The position numbers were made by a program, and so were the translations under genes. Below, in pieces: positions 37,280 to 50,713 of a stretch of 64,000 nucleotides of DNA. Position 1 is the first letter of the stretch, and each line of letters begins with the position of its first letter. Below the pieces are notes generated by a model. The model saw only the letters and a program-made list of their open reading frames with translations. It had not been told where the DNA came from and made no database searches. Origin of the DNA: Apostichopus japonicus (lineage: Eukaryota; Echinodermata; Holothuroidea; Aspidochirotida; Stichopodidae); contig NC_092570.1 of assembly GCF_037975245.1 (NCBI RefSeq), positions 19,233,418 through 19,297,417 on the forward strand, written 5' to 3'.

Positions 37280-40200
37280 TTGTTACTATTTTCATTCTAA
37301 TATCGATTAGACCCGTCACTGTAGACTCGAATTCTTCCCCATTTCCTCCCCACAACTATATATATTCTCGATTCCAGTATATCACCGATGTTTTGTTCTG
37401 ACCATGACAGTGTTACTCTAATCTTTCTACTGATGGGTGCGGAGGGGGGGGGGGAGGGTCCCAGAGATACAGGCGTATGGAAACTCAATATCTCTTTATT
37501 AAATGATGAGGGTTGGAGCGACAGTTACTGATATAATTTTATCTCACTCTGACGCCAACCCTAGTCTTGTATGCATACAATTTGCAAATTCAATATCAGG
37601 CCTTCTCTATTACCTTCTCTAAACTACAGGCCAGGATTCGCAAAGCTGACGAAAGAAAAATTCTCGAAAAAAAATCGTTTTATATAAAAGTATTTTGCTA
37701 ATCCAACCGATGAGGCTGAAAGTTTACGATGTATTGCTAGAGCAAAATTAGAAGCACTCTGCGAAGAAAATTAATGGTATCATTGTTCGTTCAAGAGCTC
37801 GATGGGTATAGAGAAAGGGGAGAAATATACGAAGTATTCTTTAAAGTCTAGAAAAACGTAACAACATTTAATTTTTTTTTTTTTTAAGAAGTAGCCTATT
37901 CGATAAAAGTCTAGAAAAACGTGACAACATTTCAAATACTATTAATGAACTTGTTACTGAGGATTATCACGTTTTCAAAAAAAAAATTCTGATGACATTT
38001 TTGTAGAGGCAGAAGAGGAGTGGTCTAATTCTTCCCCGACTAAAATGAATGAAAGAAATTCCCCGACTGAATCCCCCCTCCCCCTCCCCCCACACACACA
38101 CCAATTGACGATGGAAGTAGAGGACCGTGGCACCCAACCCACCGCCCCCTCTCCCTTGCGCAGACAACTGCATGTACGGAAATAAATTATCAGATTGGCA
38201 AATGTCGTATGTTCGTTGAAAACAACATTATGGAAATGAGCAACAACATACAAACTTATTTCATACAGTTTGAAAGAGTTAAATACGTTCAATTTCAAAT
38301 CTTAATATTAATTATATTTGATTTTTGTGTGTGCGTGACTCATATAGGTACTTTAAAACGTTTGAATATTCTTCAAAGGCAGATCACAATGTCATTTGCA
38401 TATATGTACTCTATTTACATCTATATATATGCAGGTAAGCGGTTTACGCTGTCAAAATCTACGTTTGAATCCCGATAAATCTCAAATATTGCAATTCTGT
38501 TAAAGTTTAGTGGCTTATCTTGTAAAGTCATTTCAGAAGGAAATTTTGGTTATTGAACAACGACCATTTCGTCTGGATTAGAACCCTCGTATGGAACGCC
38601 AAACGGATCATGAAAGATGACCATCTTTTTGAAAAGATATGTAAATGTTCTGAAAGACACGAATATGATCTAAACTTTGTGTATATATTGAAAAATCAAA
38701 TGTGGTTAGTAGAAATGTTCGGTTGTTCTCTAATTATACACGGAGGCAAAGTATATACACAATACAGATATATGGAAATTGTATGCTTCAGAGCAACGTC
38801 ATAATTCATGAGTCTTTGTACTTTCGAAACTCCCCACCCGATCCACTTCCCCAACCCTCCCCCTCACCCCTACCACTCCATCCATGTTCAAGACATCCCA
38901 TTATGATTATTATTGTGCAGAGCTTCCCATAAGAGTAACATTGCATCATAGTTACATGCGACTGGATACATAATGTCCTCTAAGTTGTAAGGTTAAAGGA
39001 CAAATTTGAGGAGTCACAGCCTGTTTGGGGTATGACATGCGACTCATAAATTCTTACTTTATTTAATTGCAACCCGTGGTACTCAATCACTATCCCCCCC
39101 CCCCCTCCCGTCCTCTGCCCCTATCCCATATTATACGCCTTCACCGCCATGATCGATTACAGACTTAAAGAATATCACGTTAATGTGAGAAACAAATTTT
39201 GATTAAAGAAATATATAAAAAAAAACTTCACTTCATATTTGCTGTGCAGTAATAATAAATAATAACCAGCTAAAAGTCAGTGAACAACGCTTTATAATTA
39301 TAGCCTACATAACAATTAAACCAGTACTTTTATTCGTTTCTATGGCAACAGGTACTTCTTACATAATGCCTATTCGGTGAATTAATACCCGTCGGTTCGA
39401 GATTATTCACTCTATGTAATACATGCATGATGCAGTAATAAACTGGGGGGTCTTGTCTCCATAAATCATACCTTAATATTGAACAAATTTTACTGAGAAA
39501 AAAACAATCGAAAAAAAACGTAGTAATGAAGTTTAATTTATTTTTTCAGAAAATCGTTCGCTTCATTAAGATAATAAGAAATGTAGTTCTTAAGCTGAAA
39601 TGATCTGCTTTGAGTGCATTTGGAATAACAAGGAATTATGAAATGTATACATATCAAGTTGATTACAAGTGGGCATTATGAGGACTAATTTACACCCACA
39701 CACACATCTGATATATCACATCGTGGAAATCTCCAAGGTGTTATCAGGCGAATGAACTATTAAACTTTATTTATGTCATAATATATATATCTACATGTGT
39801 TATAAACATCACTGAAACATCATTAGAGTGTATGCATAGATTAAACTGCGTGTATAAATGTAACTCTGTTTCCTGCTTATTGAAGTGACTCATCATACTG
39901 TTATAATCAGAATGCAAAATGTTTCCATACATACCCCGAAGGTACTGGCACCTGAACTTTTATGCATAGCGAATGTTAAAAGAAGACATACCTGGATCAA
40001 GAATTGTCTAAGTCGTTATCTCTGATCCTTAACAAGTTAAATGTCGAGGAAAGATTAGCAATCATTGTAAGGTATAATTGGGCGGTAGAGTTGACACGAT
40101 AAAGAAAGATTGGTTCAGAGGGTAACATGTGTATACACCCTTATTTCTGTTTCCTTATCATGATCAGCGGCGTAACGCCAGAGGGTTGGAAGGGGCGTGG

Positions 40201-41043
40201 CCCCGAGCTCCTATGGGCCGAGCCTAAAAAAGACGGTGCATGCAGGACATCGCGTTCAAAATGAGAGGTTCAATATAAGTCTATATGGAAACTGATTCTC
40301 ATATATCAAGTGCAGTCTCTCAATTGATCGCTTCGTGCTCTTTTTAGAGGGGCCATGGAATAATTTTTCCCCTCCCCTACCTACCATCATCACTCCCCCA
40401 CCACCCCCCCCCCCGCCTCAAATTTCTCGATAAATAAAAGGACCTCTAAATACCAGGGGCATCTCTCTGTCCTTACTGTACAGAGAGTTACGGAAGCAGA
40501 ACCGAATGCACTACTATAGACATGAAATCGTTTAGAGCGATATACATTCATGACGTTAAAAACCACAGAAGTACGCTACCGCCATTTGTAATGGCGCCAG
40601 TCGGTCTGGTTGATAAAATCACTCATTTGAAACTGAAAATGATCAACGTAAGATTACACTATTTTACTGCAGTGTAACAAATTCTATACTTTGATTGTCA
40701 CAGTATGCAAAAATACCCGAATACAGTCTTGATGTACAACTTATGTATACTAAAGTACCGGTTCCGAGAAAACAGATACAGATAATAAATAGTTTACATT
40801 ACAGATTAGATGCTACTCATTACTGAAGACATCCATCAAGGAGCTGACTTTCTACAAGCATCGGAATGTTTAATTTAAAAACAAAATCAATGTTGAGATC
40901 GTTTTGATAAGAGTATAAGGTAGAGAACTTGGATGAATGGTTGTCTATGTAGACTTATTTATGTAAACAGAGGAAAGGTATTCTGACGGTCAGAGTAGGC
41001 ATTTCCCTGATGGTGTTACAGTCGGTTCCACATGTAAAGTAAA

Positions 41044-42389
41044 TTAATCCAGGGGCGTATCCAGGGGGGGGCGCAACAGGCGCGCGCCCCCCTATTGGCC
41101 GTCACCAAAAAAAAAAGTTTAGCAAAAAAAAATAAAAAAATTGATGACGACCTTTATGTGAGATGTCGGTGATCGCTCAACCCCCCCCCCCCCCCCTCCC
41201 GTATGCTTTATTTTTTGTTTGCCAAAAAAGGTTCTGGCGAAGTTCGGCGGCATAATAGTTTTAGAAACATAGATGGTAATTGTGTTTGTATTATCACTAT
41301 AAACACTAAATGACATGCCAGCCATACTAAATTGTGCATTTTGTGTCCATATTTACTGGAAATGTTGCTTATTATTAAGGTCGAAAAATGGATCACATAT
41401 GGCCATGGGCGGCGATCCTGGGTGGAGGGGGGATATATCCCCCCATGAAAATGGGTGGAGGGGATGTAATGCACCATATCCCCCCCCCCACCAAATGCCA
41501 GGGATAAGAATATTTTCATGCCTACATTTATGCATCTTCGTTAATGTACGGCTCTTTTTTAGCTTCATTTCTCGCCTACCATAAACGCAGTGCGATCTTT
41601 TCAAATAAAGCGTCTTTATAAAGCAAAAATAGTTGACTGTAGGCTTCATTGGCCCTATAACAACAAAATGTATTATTGCGCCCACGGTATTGATATAGTA
41701 CATATATGCACCCTCATAGTATTCATATAGGCCCTATAGTAGGCCTACACACGTACATGTTCCCTCGAACACCTGAGAATCTCATGTAACCAGGGTAATG
41801 CTTAATACACGTTTCACCTGGATGCCCTAGCAATCAGTACCTAGGAATGTAAGTATGTGTAATTGTGTATTGCATGTGTATAGGCCTATAATAGCCTGCA
41901 TGAGGCCATTTTCTTCATCGAATAATATAACAGAGCTCTCGAACATTCTAACGTTGCGCCTGAAACAAGATTGACAGGGGCAATTTTCCCAAAATAACAC
42001 CCGAAATTTTAAAAAAAAGTATTTTGGATCCTGATTATGAGATATTTCGGACATGACATCCCTATTTTAAAGTTGGGTATAAGCCGCTTGGAAACCTCGG
42101 GAAGTGCCGTTTCCGGCCATCTAGAGGGTTTGTTAATCCCAAAATTTTCTTGTACGCTTCGCGCCAACCCATGGTGGCGCTACGCTTAGATAGTCAACAA
42201 GGTCATATCCCCCCCCCCCCAATCGGAAGTACGGATCGCCGCCCATGCATATGACACCATTTTGCATTTCAGCCCTTCTATGAAAGCAAAAATTGTACAC
42301 CCCTCCCCTTAGACCCATCCCCCAGGACGGCGATCATTCATGCCTGGCGCCCCCCCTATTGGAAAATCCTGGATACGCCCCTGTTAATC
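41044..42389. mobile_element. hAT-like non-autonomous DNA transposon (outer), with target duplication
   Basis: The element runs from 41050 to 42383 with perfect 16-bp terminal inverted repeats (CAGGGGCGTATCCAGG at 41050-41065, mirrored at 42368-42383). It is flanked on both sides by the 6-bp direct repeat TTAATC (41044-41049 and 42384-42389), a clear target-site duplication. CAGGGGCG-type ends are characteristic of hAT elements; a 6-bp duplication fits some hAT subgroups better than the usual 8 bp. No transposase is encoded, so it would have depended on one in trans. The middle is occupied by a second element. A right end of the same family recurs at 58553-58576. Confidence 0.85.
41396..42255. 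mobile_element. Nested hAT-like MITE (inner), with target duplication
   Basis: Inside the outer element, CATGGGCGGCGATCC (41404-41418) and its exact reverse complement (42233-42247) form 15-bp terminal inverted repeats. The flanking 8-mers CATATGGC (41396-41403) and CATATGAC (42248-42255) match at seven of eight bases, the 8-bp duplication expected for hAT. Both ends carry long G/C homopolymers (runs of C near 41480 and 42209). No transposase frame is present. Nesting shows this insertion is younger than the outer one. Confidence 0.75.
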
Positions 42390-45300
42390 ACACGACGTGG
42401 AGACCAGAAGGGGTTGCATGCATGGTGAAGTGGGGAGGGGGGGGGGTGATGGGATGCTTCCGTTAAAACAAACTTTGCAAATGACAGTTACGTTATGTTT
42501 TTATGCTTTCTTAAAGAGTGATAAAAAATTAAAAATATAATAATACAAAGTCAAGTCACCGTCAAGTTACATTTCACGGATGTTGAACTTGAAAAGTCAG
42601 AAATTACTTAATGGCAACATATTTTTGGGTGGGGGAGTAAGGAGGTAGTAAGAATATATAAATTAACCTTCTCTTTGCCTCATGGTGAAACAAACTATAT
42701 ATAATGGCTCTCTTAGTTCGATTAACTGCAGTCTCATTTTGAGCATGACCCGTTATGAATTTGACTAATCCCCTATAAACTTCATTAATTTGACTAATCC
42801 TCTAAAACGATGCATTTAGTGATCGCAATATCTACACTGCTCATGATTAGGCCAAACTAAGCAACTAACTTGTTTCTATTCCCCTCCCACATCCTCTTTT
42901 GCCCCACCATACACCCACCTTTATTATTGGCGCGCGAACGGTTGAAAAATGCTGTCTCAAACGTGATTTCAAATGATTTTCTTTTTTTTCTTTCTTTTTT
43001 GTGGGAATCACCGATAAATGAGGATTGTAATAGACTACATAGGCACAGTTCCAAAGGCATAAACCACAAGACTATTTCAAAATCACATACCCATGTAACT
43101 ACTCTATGTCAAAAATAAGGTCCTCTTTCTTCCGTTTTGGAAAAATTTCAGATGAGAAAAGAAAAATTCTGATTACGATATTTCTTGAAACATTTCAACC
43201 CTCCAATTTGAATGATCCTGTTATTGATGGTGCTAAATATTATACGTTGCTGATACGCACACTCCTGATAGATTTATTTTTTGAACTATTTCACGTATAG
43301 GTTTACCACCAACCCCACGGGCTTCAATCGTGTGTTCATATTCTTTCAAGCACCCGCTTTATTGTTGGAAATCTTTCAAGTACCCCCGTGCACTTTATCT
43401 TTTTTTTTCACCTATCGAGTATTTCAATGGCTTCAGGAACAAGTTACTGTTGCAGTTATCCTTGTTTGATGGTAGAGAATACTAATAAAGTTTCTAGTTT
43501 TCCGTTTTTAAGCATTCTTTTTATGATTGATCCATTCCGACGATAACGGCAATAACATAATTCATGGTGACTATGTAACTAGTATAACATTTGGTTTCAA
43601 TTTGAGGCATTGCTTGAAAGGACTCGCTAAAGCAATAGATTAAGTTATCATGATACGGTACTTATCGTAATAATTACAGGCATTAATGAAGTTCGTTTAT
43701 ACATTTTCAAGCATTATCTTATATGATTCACTAAAACAATATTCAGGCAATATCGTTTAAAAATGTTTTCAATCACGTTTATACATGATTCATCAACAAA
43801 AAATAATAACGTGAAAGTTATATTGATTATGTATACATGAAAAAATGGTAAGTCTCCGGTATGACTTTAAATGGTCCACTGAAACAAATATAAAGTTATT
43901 ATGATATACTGACGGTCAACTTGAAAATATCCAGGTTTAAATTTCAAGCATTATTTTACATGCTTCACTTAAACAAGATGTATTCCTAGCAAACAAAGCA
44001 CACTAAGCATATGCATTTAATCAAATCGGCAAAAATTAAGTCACAAATTAGACAATGTATGATTTATGAAACAATTCAAAATTGCTTACCCAGAAATGCA
44101 GTATTGGCTCAAGAAGGGAAAAAAACCTTATGTTGGCTTCACTTCTCGCTTCTGAATTAATCCATGACAATATTAGACGCTGCTTTGAAAAGGCTCACTT
44201 GAGATCGTTGAGAAAATTAATTATGTTCCTAAGATCATAAAATATTCATTCACAAATTGATCACCTCTTTTCTTTCCGAAATAAATAATCCCTCAAGATT
44301 TGCCTTTGAGGGACATATTCTGGCGGATGTCAACTCAATTTCCTGCTCAGCAGTTGTCGTGAAGAAGAGCAAACTAAAAATTGACTCCTCCTGAATAAAA
44401 ACTGAAGCTTTCAGCCAATGAGATCTTATTCTGCTTTATAGTTCCAGTGTTTGCTTTTTCAAATAACTATCTTCGTTCCCCTGATTTCGTCGGTGACCTT
44501 TCTTGCGCCTTACCGTATTCGCCGCGTTTTTTTTTTGTGTTTTTAATCTGCCGAAAGTAACGCGTCCTGTCGCTATTCTGCAATAGTCTGCTGTCAAACT
44601 ACACTAGTTAACATGCTACCCAGCAAAGAATGTGAGAAGAGGGCGTTATTCGTGAAAGTCTAATGTCTCTCTGAGCTGTTTAGTGCCAGACGACACCTTT
44701 ATCCGAAGTAATGTCTTGAATTTATTCAAGAGCTGCGTAGTTAGTCTTAGGATGCATGGAAGGAACGCGTTTTATGAAAGGTGGTCACCTACCCCCCTCT
44801 CCATCTACCCCACCCCCCCCCCCCCCACGCATGTATGAGTATAACGTGAATTTCAAGCAAAATCATATATTTGTTTCTTCTTTTTTTAATGCGCGGTTCT
44901 GGTATTTGTGCCCGATTTAAATTGTTGGTAATCCGTAAGATGTAACGCCTTTATACTCCACGTAACATTCGCGTGTAAATATGATGGCGCTATTAAAGTA
45001 ATCTGAAGCAGTTAGAATATCTTTCATGTCGGTTACCACGTGATGGCACTACTTTCCGATCGTCATTTGAGAATAGCGTTCTCAACAAGCTACATATATA
45101 TTCAGTGATCACAGTTGACTTCACCCAAAGTCTACTCTGAAACAACAAGCGAGCTGAAACTAGTTTTGGTCGACATGGCGCGCAATGTCACTCAAAACGT
45201 CGGGATGGAGCAGCTCACCCATGTTAGTGAACGCGAAAGACTTCAGCACGTTGAGAATTGGAATTTCCAGCGTGTTTACCTCAAGAATTGGAATTTCCAG

Positions 45301-45744
45301 CCACATACGAAGCCTGATGATAAAGACGAATATCTACATAACTTCGGAATGGGGAGGGGGGGGGGTTCTGGTTTTGTATTGCTTGTATAGAGAAAGTACA
45401 TACACTTACGGATTTTGAATTTAAGTTGATAACGTCAAGGGAGTTGTATTGAAGATCGGGCGTATTGCGCCACATTCAGATAAATATTTTCCCTCACTGT
45501 TGGGGACACTTATGAAACTACTAGATGTTATACAGCACCTAATTGTATTCTGGTCATTTGATTGGTCAATTGCTCGTTAATTGCATGCAAAATCCGCTCT
45601 ATTCCACTCTATGAAATAGAACCATGGGTTATACTTTTTTGGTAGCACTTTTTTCAATAGTAAGAGAGCAGAGAAACCTGTCTGTTCAAAACAATCTGTT
45701 GCATGAGTACATTTTCCCATCTTAATATAATATGTTGTATAAAA
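42390..45744. other. Intergenic, no complete gene seen
   Basis: AT-rich, with a possible minus-strand splice donor (CTGG then GTAAGC) at 44085-44090. A short duplicated phrase (AGAATTGGAATTTCCAG) occurs at 45253 and 45284 within a 91-codon frame that starts at a non-ATG codon. I do not accept that frame as a gene. Confidence 0.45.
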
Positions 45745-45911
45745 CAAATAATGAATGGTTTTCATTCGTGCAATATAGTGCAAATATTTCATTCGTTGAA
45801 AGACGTAATTTGTTCCATTCAACTCGGCTGCGCCTCGTTGAATGGAACATTCCATCTTTCAACTCATGAAATATTTGCACTATTGCACGAATGGAAACCA
45901 TTCATTATTTG
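45745..45911. repeat. Foldback element, about 167 bp
   Basis: CAAATAATGAATGGTTTTCA at the left is mirrored by TGGAAACCATTCATTATTTG at the right. Towards the centre, TGCAATATAGTGCAAATATT is mirrored by AATATTTGCACTATTGCA, and TTCCATTCAACTCGG by CTCGTTGAATGGAA. The arms are about 80 bp and the loop only a few bases (GCTGCGC-like), so this is an almost complete palindrome typical of a MITE. Confidence 0.9.
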
Positions 45912-48900
45912 TATACTATTGAATGAAAATATAGCTACATGTATGTAATCAATAAAAGTACTTACTCTTATTGATGAATGATATCATTTTTGCTACAAAA
46001 TGTTCGATTATCAATACATCTTTTTTTTTTTATAAATATCGTTTTATCAATGTTGCACTTATTAATAATAATCATAATATCATTCAATAAACTCGATAAA
46101 TAACTGAATGTTTGTAGAGTAGTTCTTTCATACTTTTTTTGGGGGGGGGGGAATTAAAAGATTATAACATTTTTGACATCAGATGTATATGTTAAGATCC
46201 CTATGAAACCAAATGATCAGAGTTTGCATTAATTATATTCACTCAGGCAAATATTAACACTATTCAAGGTGGGATGACGAAAACGGCCGACCACAGATTT
46301 GATATCCTAAATTATTAACTACAATCGATTTTCGTCCACTTTGATTGAATCATTGCAAGTGAAAAATCTTAAATATAAGTTACATTGAATAGAGAAAGTG
46401 GTATGTTTACATTTGTTTGAATATCAACACACTTCTATACCACCAGTCTAGGCCTATATATTGTTGCCGAAGCGTTCCCAAACGTTCCAAAACGGCAACG
46501 TCTCCATGGCATGTAGCAAAATATTGTCCAATCTTAACAGCTTCAACGTGAAAACTTTCAGACTTCCTTCGACAGATGAGGGGTAAAACAATATAGCAAT
46601 ATCTTCGTCTAAAACAAATCTCTCTTTTTGTTTTTGGTTTCAGGTCGGTCTATATGTAAATATTAAGTGTTAGGAAGATTCTTCAGATTCTGAGAACGTG
46701 TAACCTTAAAACATTAACACAGGGATATGCCTTGATTAAAAAATGTAAACTTTAAATGTTAATGATAATATTACAAAAAGTCGTTATGGAAAAAAATATA
46801 TGACATTTGAAGACATACATCAATGAAGAATATTGTAATTTGCAATACTAACACTATATGTAAAATTATGAATTAATCGTGTGCTATTCTATTATGAAAT
46901 ATCGAACATTACTACAGGGTTGAAAGCGAGTCCCCATTTCTCAGCTCCTCAACTGTCTATACCAAGCTAACAGTAGGAGTATAACACCTGGAGATATTAA
47001 AAAACCACTCGCTTTCACAAAATAAATAATTGCCGCAAAATAATCCACACCATCAATTTATTTATTTTTCAGGTGTAGCATAAACAGATCAGAACATCTG
47101 CGTGTCACGTGGAAATGCAAATAGCGCCCTGATATGTACCGAAAAACAATTACCAGCCATAAGTTGAAACCGGCTGCCGACAGTAAACCATATGGGCCCT
47201 ATTTACTCATTAGGGCCTATTGATTGATGATTTTATTCATTTTGTTATGTCTTAAATAAAGTTGACAACATTTCTTAAGTTCTTTCCCGAATTCAACCGA
47301 AATTCTGTTCTCACGAGAGATAGTTTGCGAGTGCTATATCCAGACGTCTAAAGGTGTCAAACATACAAGAAATTGCTCACCAAAGCCCAAATAATGTATG
47401 GTTGTATTTGGGCCATTTCTATTTCCGCACTGGGGCACTGTTGCTCCTTGCTCCGCCATTGCATGTATTACTTGTTCTGTTATAACCAAGACCCTTGTAG
47501 TTTATACTGGAGATAACGGAACACTGTGCCAAACATTTTCTACGTCTAAAATACTTTTTTTATATCTGCTAGATTGAATATTATAAGGTAGTCCAAATGT
47601 TTGTAGTTGGTAACCAATCTGACCAGCCACTATTCTGCTAGTTACGTTTCATGCATTTACAGCTGACAATGCGATATTATTTATCAGACAACTCAACTAA
47701 GTTTTGAGTGTGTTTTTGCAGCCATAAAGTTTACTTGTGACCGATGTGACGTCATCACATTCAAACGATAGCATGAAGAAACCGATGAAGACAAGAACAT
47801 TTTGCTGAAAGACAAAAACAAACTAAACTTACCGATTCCTTCTAAAGAGTGACAAACATTTAAGGTATATAGAGATGCACTACCATCTTTCTCGTTATCT
47901 CCAGTGTCTTGACTTCCTCCTCGCCAGTGGGATTGTGTCAGCTATAACACGTGTTGTACGAATACATATCTCTGTATAATATACATGCAGAATATGTCAG
48001 ATTTTTCTCTTTTTTGAGTTAATATTTTTGGATCCGTCATAAATCGTGTTCCTGTCGAAGCTGACATCGTTATTCTTGGGTTTTATGGGCGCTTTCTTCA
48101 CAGCTTGTATAGAGATGTCGTGTTTGATGTATGAATAGGACTCTTTCATGTTTCACCGTGATTGAAATACCAACCGTAAACTATACAATCGTGAGAACAG
48201 TTGGAATTTGTTTGGCGTATACAATAAATAGTATTTCTATAGTATAAATATATTCTATTCAATTTGGCAAGATACAAAGTATGCTAAGAATGGAAGGTTT
48301 AGAATACGTCAAGGTGGCATATACTCAATACAGAGTTGATATCAGTCCGCCGCAGTGTTCTGAGGAAAACTCACGAAAGCAACATCAGAGAAAAAAATGT
48401 ATATGTTATCGAACATGATCTATATGTGTGTGTGTGTTTGTGGCTTGGGTGTAAGATTACACAAACGAAAGAACACGTGGTGCTAAAATTTGGTAAATTG
48501 AGGCAAATTTAGACCACTTTATAGGTCTTCCACTGAGAGCAGCGTATGAAAATTGTTTACTGTTTGGGCTTGTTAACAAGTGACGAAAATTTCATGGTCA
48601 TGATACGGAAAAATTGAAGGTGCCATGAATGGCCCAATGTGTCAGCAATATCCAGCAATGGGTGGGGGTGGGGTTGTTAGAAACAACTTAGACATTACAT
48701 CTGACAATTTAGTGTGTGAAAGTCACCGGGGATATTATACGGAGTATGCTATGAGTGGCTCATTAGAACATTTGATTACTTTAAAACAGCAACATATTTC
48801 CTCTTTCCAACAAACCGTCTAAAGTTACTTGAGCAATGTTCTACATCAGGTTTACGTAGATGTTCCTTTGTCCCAAACAGTTTAGTGGATGAAATAACCC

Positions 48901-49741
48901 AGCATATTTAGCTATTTAGCCGAGTCTCTTATTCGAGACCGACTAGTTTTTAAACTAGAATTCTATCACATAGCGATGACTGGGTTCTAGCGCCCCCTCC
49001 CCCCTCCCCGAGGCTGAAGTGTAGATGCTTCTTGTTCTCTCGTATTACGCTTAAGGTACTCAAATAGACGAAATTGAAAGAGAGAGGGAGAAAGGGTGCG
49101 GGAAAGGGGGAGGGGTCCGCGAGCAAAGCCTCCCGTATAGCTGTAGCATGTTGTTTGTCGAACTATTAATTAATCAAAGCTGGGTTTTGCAGAAGTAACA
49201 GAGCCAAAAAACGATCTCTTTCTCTTGATGTGTCACATCCCACAGCCACCCCCACCCCCGTATGTACGTCCCAGGGAGCAACACTCTAAATAACACAGGC
49301 AAGACCAAGTCTCAGAATTAAGAGAATCTGGAAATTCCATTCGTTTACCTTCCGTAATGATCCATGTCGGTAATGGTCTCTACTCATGCAAGGAGATATA
49401 GAATTAGAACCGGGATACCGCCCTCTATTTAGTAACGACACTAATACTGTAGCATATCCTTAAAGATTCCCAAAGTGCATCATCATAGCACAATTTACAA
49501 GAGTTCCCCCTCCTCTCACCCCCCCCCCACCCCCGCCCTCAAAGAACTTTGGGCAGAGTGACGGGTGCGTGCATGTAAGGGGAGAGGCGGCTTGCCGTTT
49601 ACCAAAAGTGTACTTTAGACCATCGATGTATTGTTAGGTTTTTCATGACGCTAAAGCAGCCAAATGCGTGTGTAAGAAGTCGAGTGGCTTATAGTTTACA
49701 TCTCTCAACGGGCTGCCACCACAAGTTACAGTTTTAGCTCA
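45912..49741. other. Intergenic, no confirmed gene
   Basis: AT-rich. Contains a strong minus-strand donor (ATCG then GTAAGTTTAG) at 47828-47833 with an AG acceptor about 110 bases upstream, a CRE at 47747-47754, and a small ATG-initiated frame at 48625-48822. Confidence 0.45.
48625..48822 (+). CDS. Small hypothetical ORF, doubtful
   Basis: A 65-codon frame with a true ATG start (GCCATGA context) and a TAA stop, free of simple repeats except a four-Gly run. The predicted protein is soluble and mixed in composition, without signal peptide, membrane segment or a family I recognise. It may be a real short gene or exon, or chance. Nothing in the neighbourhood supports it. Confidence 0.15.
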   Translation: MNGPMCQQYPAMGGGGVVRNNLDITSDNLVCESHRGYYTEYAMSGSLEHLITLKQQHISSFQQTV

Positions 49742-49870
49742 TTTGGAAAAAAAAACGTGGATTTCCCTTGGACGAAGAACCCGCCTTACTTTGGCCGGCC
49801 AGAGATCGAACCCACGACCTCCCCTACCCCACATTGTTTTTAATGCCACTACCTTCACCCAATAGACCGT
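49742..49870 (-). repeat. tRNA-derived SINE-like unit
   Basis: On the minus strand a box A-like segment (GGGTGAAGGTAGTGGC, 49844-49859) is followed by a box B-like GGTTCGATCTC (49802-49812; one mismatch to GGTTCGANNCC). A tail of about 50 bases then ends in a run of T (49748-49755, A on plus). This is the layout of a pol III SINE. It is distinct in sequence from the unit at 18956-19027. Confidence 0.5.
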
Positions 49871-50713
49871 ATACATAGCACTGGTGTTAAATAACGGGAA
49901 GCAATTGAAGACATGGTACGTGCGTCTTAAACCCGCATAAAAAATCCCTTCCTTGCAATATACTGGAGACATAAATTGAAATAAATTAGTCAAACATGAA
50001 ATTTATTGCAAAGAAAGCGACAGCGTGTCAAAAACATATACGGAACAACAACTTCAATAAATAGTTTCAAATATTTAATGTGAATTTCTGCAACTGAATT
50101 ATCTTTTTTTAAAGAATGTCGAACGAAAAAAAAAATGGTTTTCTTTAATTATTCAAAATCATTCTTTCTAACGTGAAATTATACTTTAAAATATTCAAGA
50201 GAGTGAAATTCCAAACATGTTTGAAACATTTATACTCTTCCATTTTTTCAAAATCTTACAACCGATAATTGATATGATCGATCCGTAACGCACATATTTG
50301 TAGAGCTTCTGTTTTGTTTTTGAGCGCGGGGGGGTGGGTTCTTTCTCAACAGTGCACATTTCAAGATTATTCTGTACGTGGAGATTAATACCGGATAGTC
50401 CAGGTGTATCATTGACCGATTAGAAGAGAAATATATTCTACAGCAGCCGGGAGAATTTTGCATTCAATTCCTACGTATTGTTTTCAAAAATACTGATAGT
50501 TCAAATTCACTCCATGTTGTACACCAAGTGAACTTGTGGCAAACAGGTGTGTGACGTCATAGTTCAACAATGACAATAAAATGATTTTAATTGCTTTAAT
50601 ATTATTCTTTTTCTTTGACTGTGTTGTTTTGAGCTTGGAGTGGAAACAGAATTTCAGTTTTACCTTCAGAATGTGAAGTTGACAATAGACCAATGGTTGT
50701 AGTATATTCATAT
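49871..50713. other. Intergenic, no gene seen
   Basis: AT-rich sequence with a CRE palindrome at 50552-50559. Confidence 0.5.

Larger units (their letters stand above)
32131..41049. other. Long intergenic stretch, no complete gene seen
   Basis: AT-rich with several repeat patches listed separately and CRE palindromes at 34329-34336 and 35016-35023. An open stretch of about 92 codons at 38529-38804 is discussed in findings. Transposon-like fragments with a GGCGTAACGCCAG end occur near 40168. Otherwise nothing is recognisable. Confidence 0.45.

Noticed and set aside
45115-45390. 91-codon plus frame with a duplicated NWNFQ phrase
   Set aside because: It begins at TTG, contains a short local duplication, ends in a G-run and has no domain; it may be repeat-derived.
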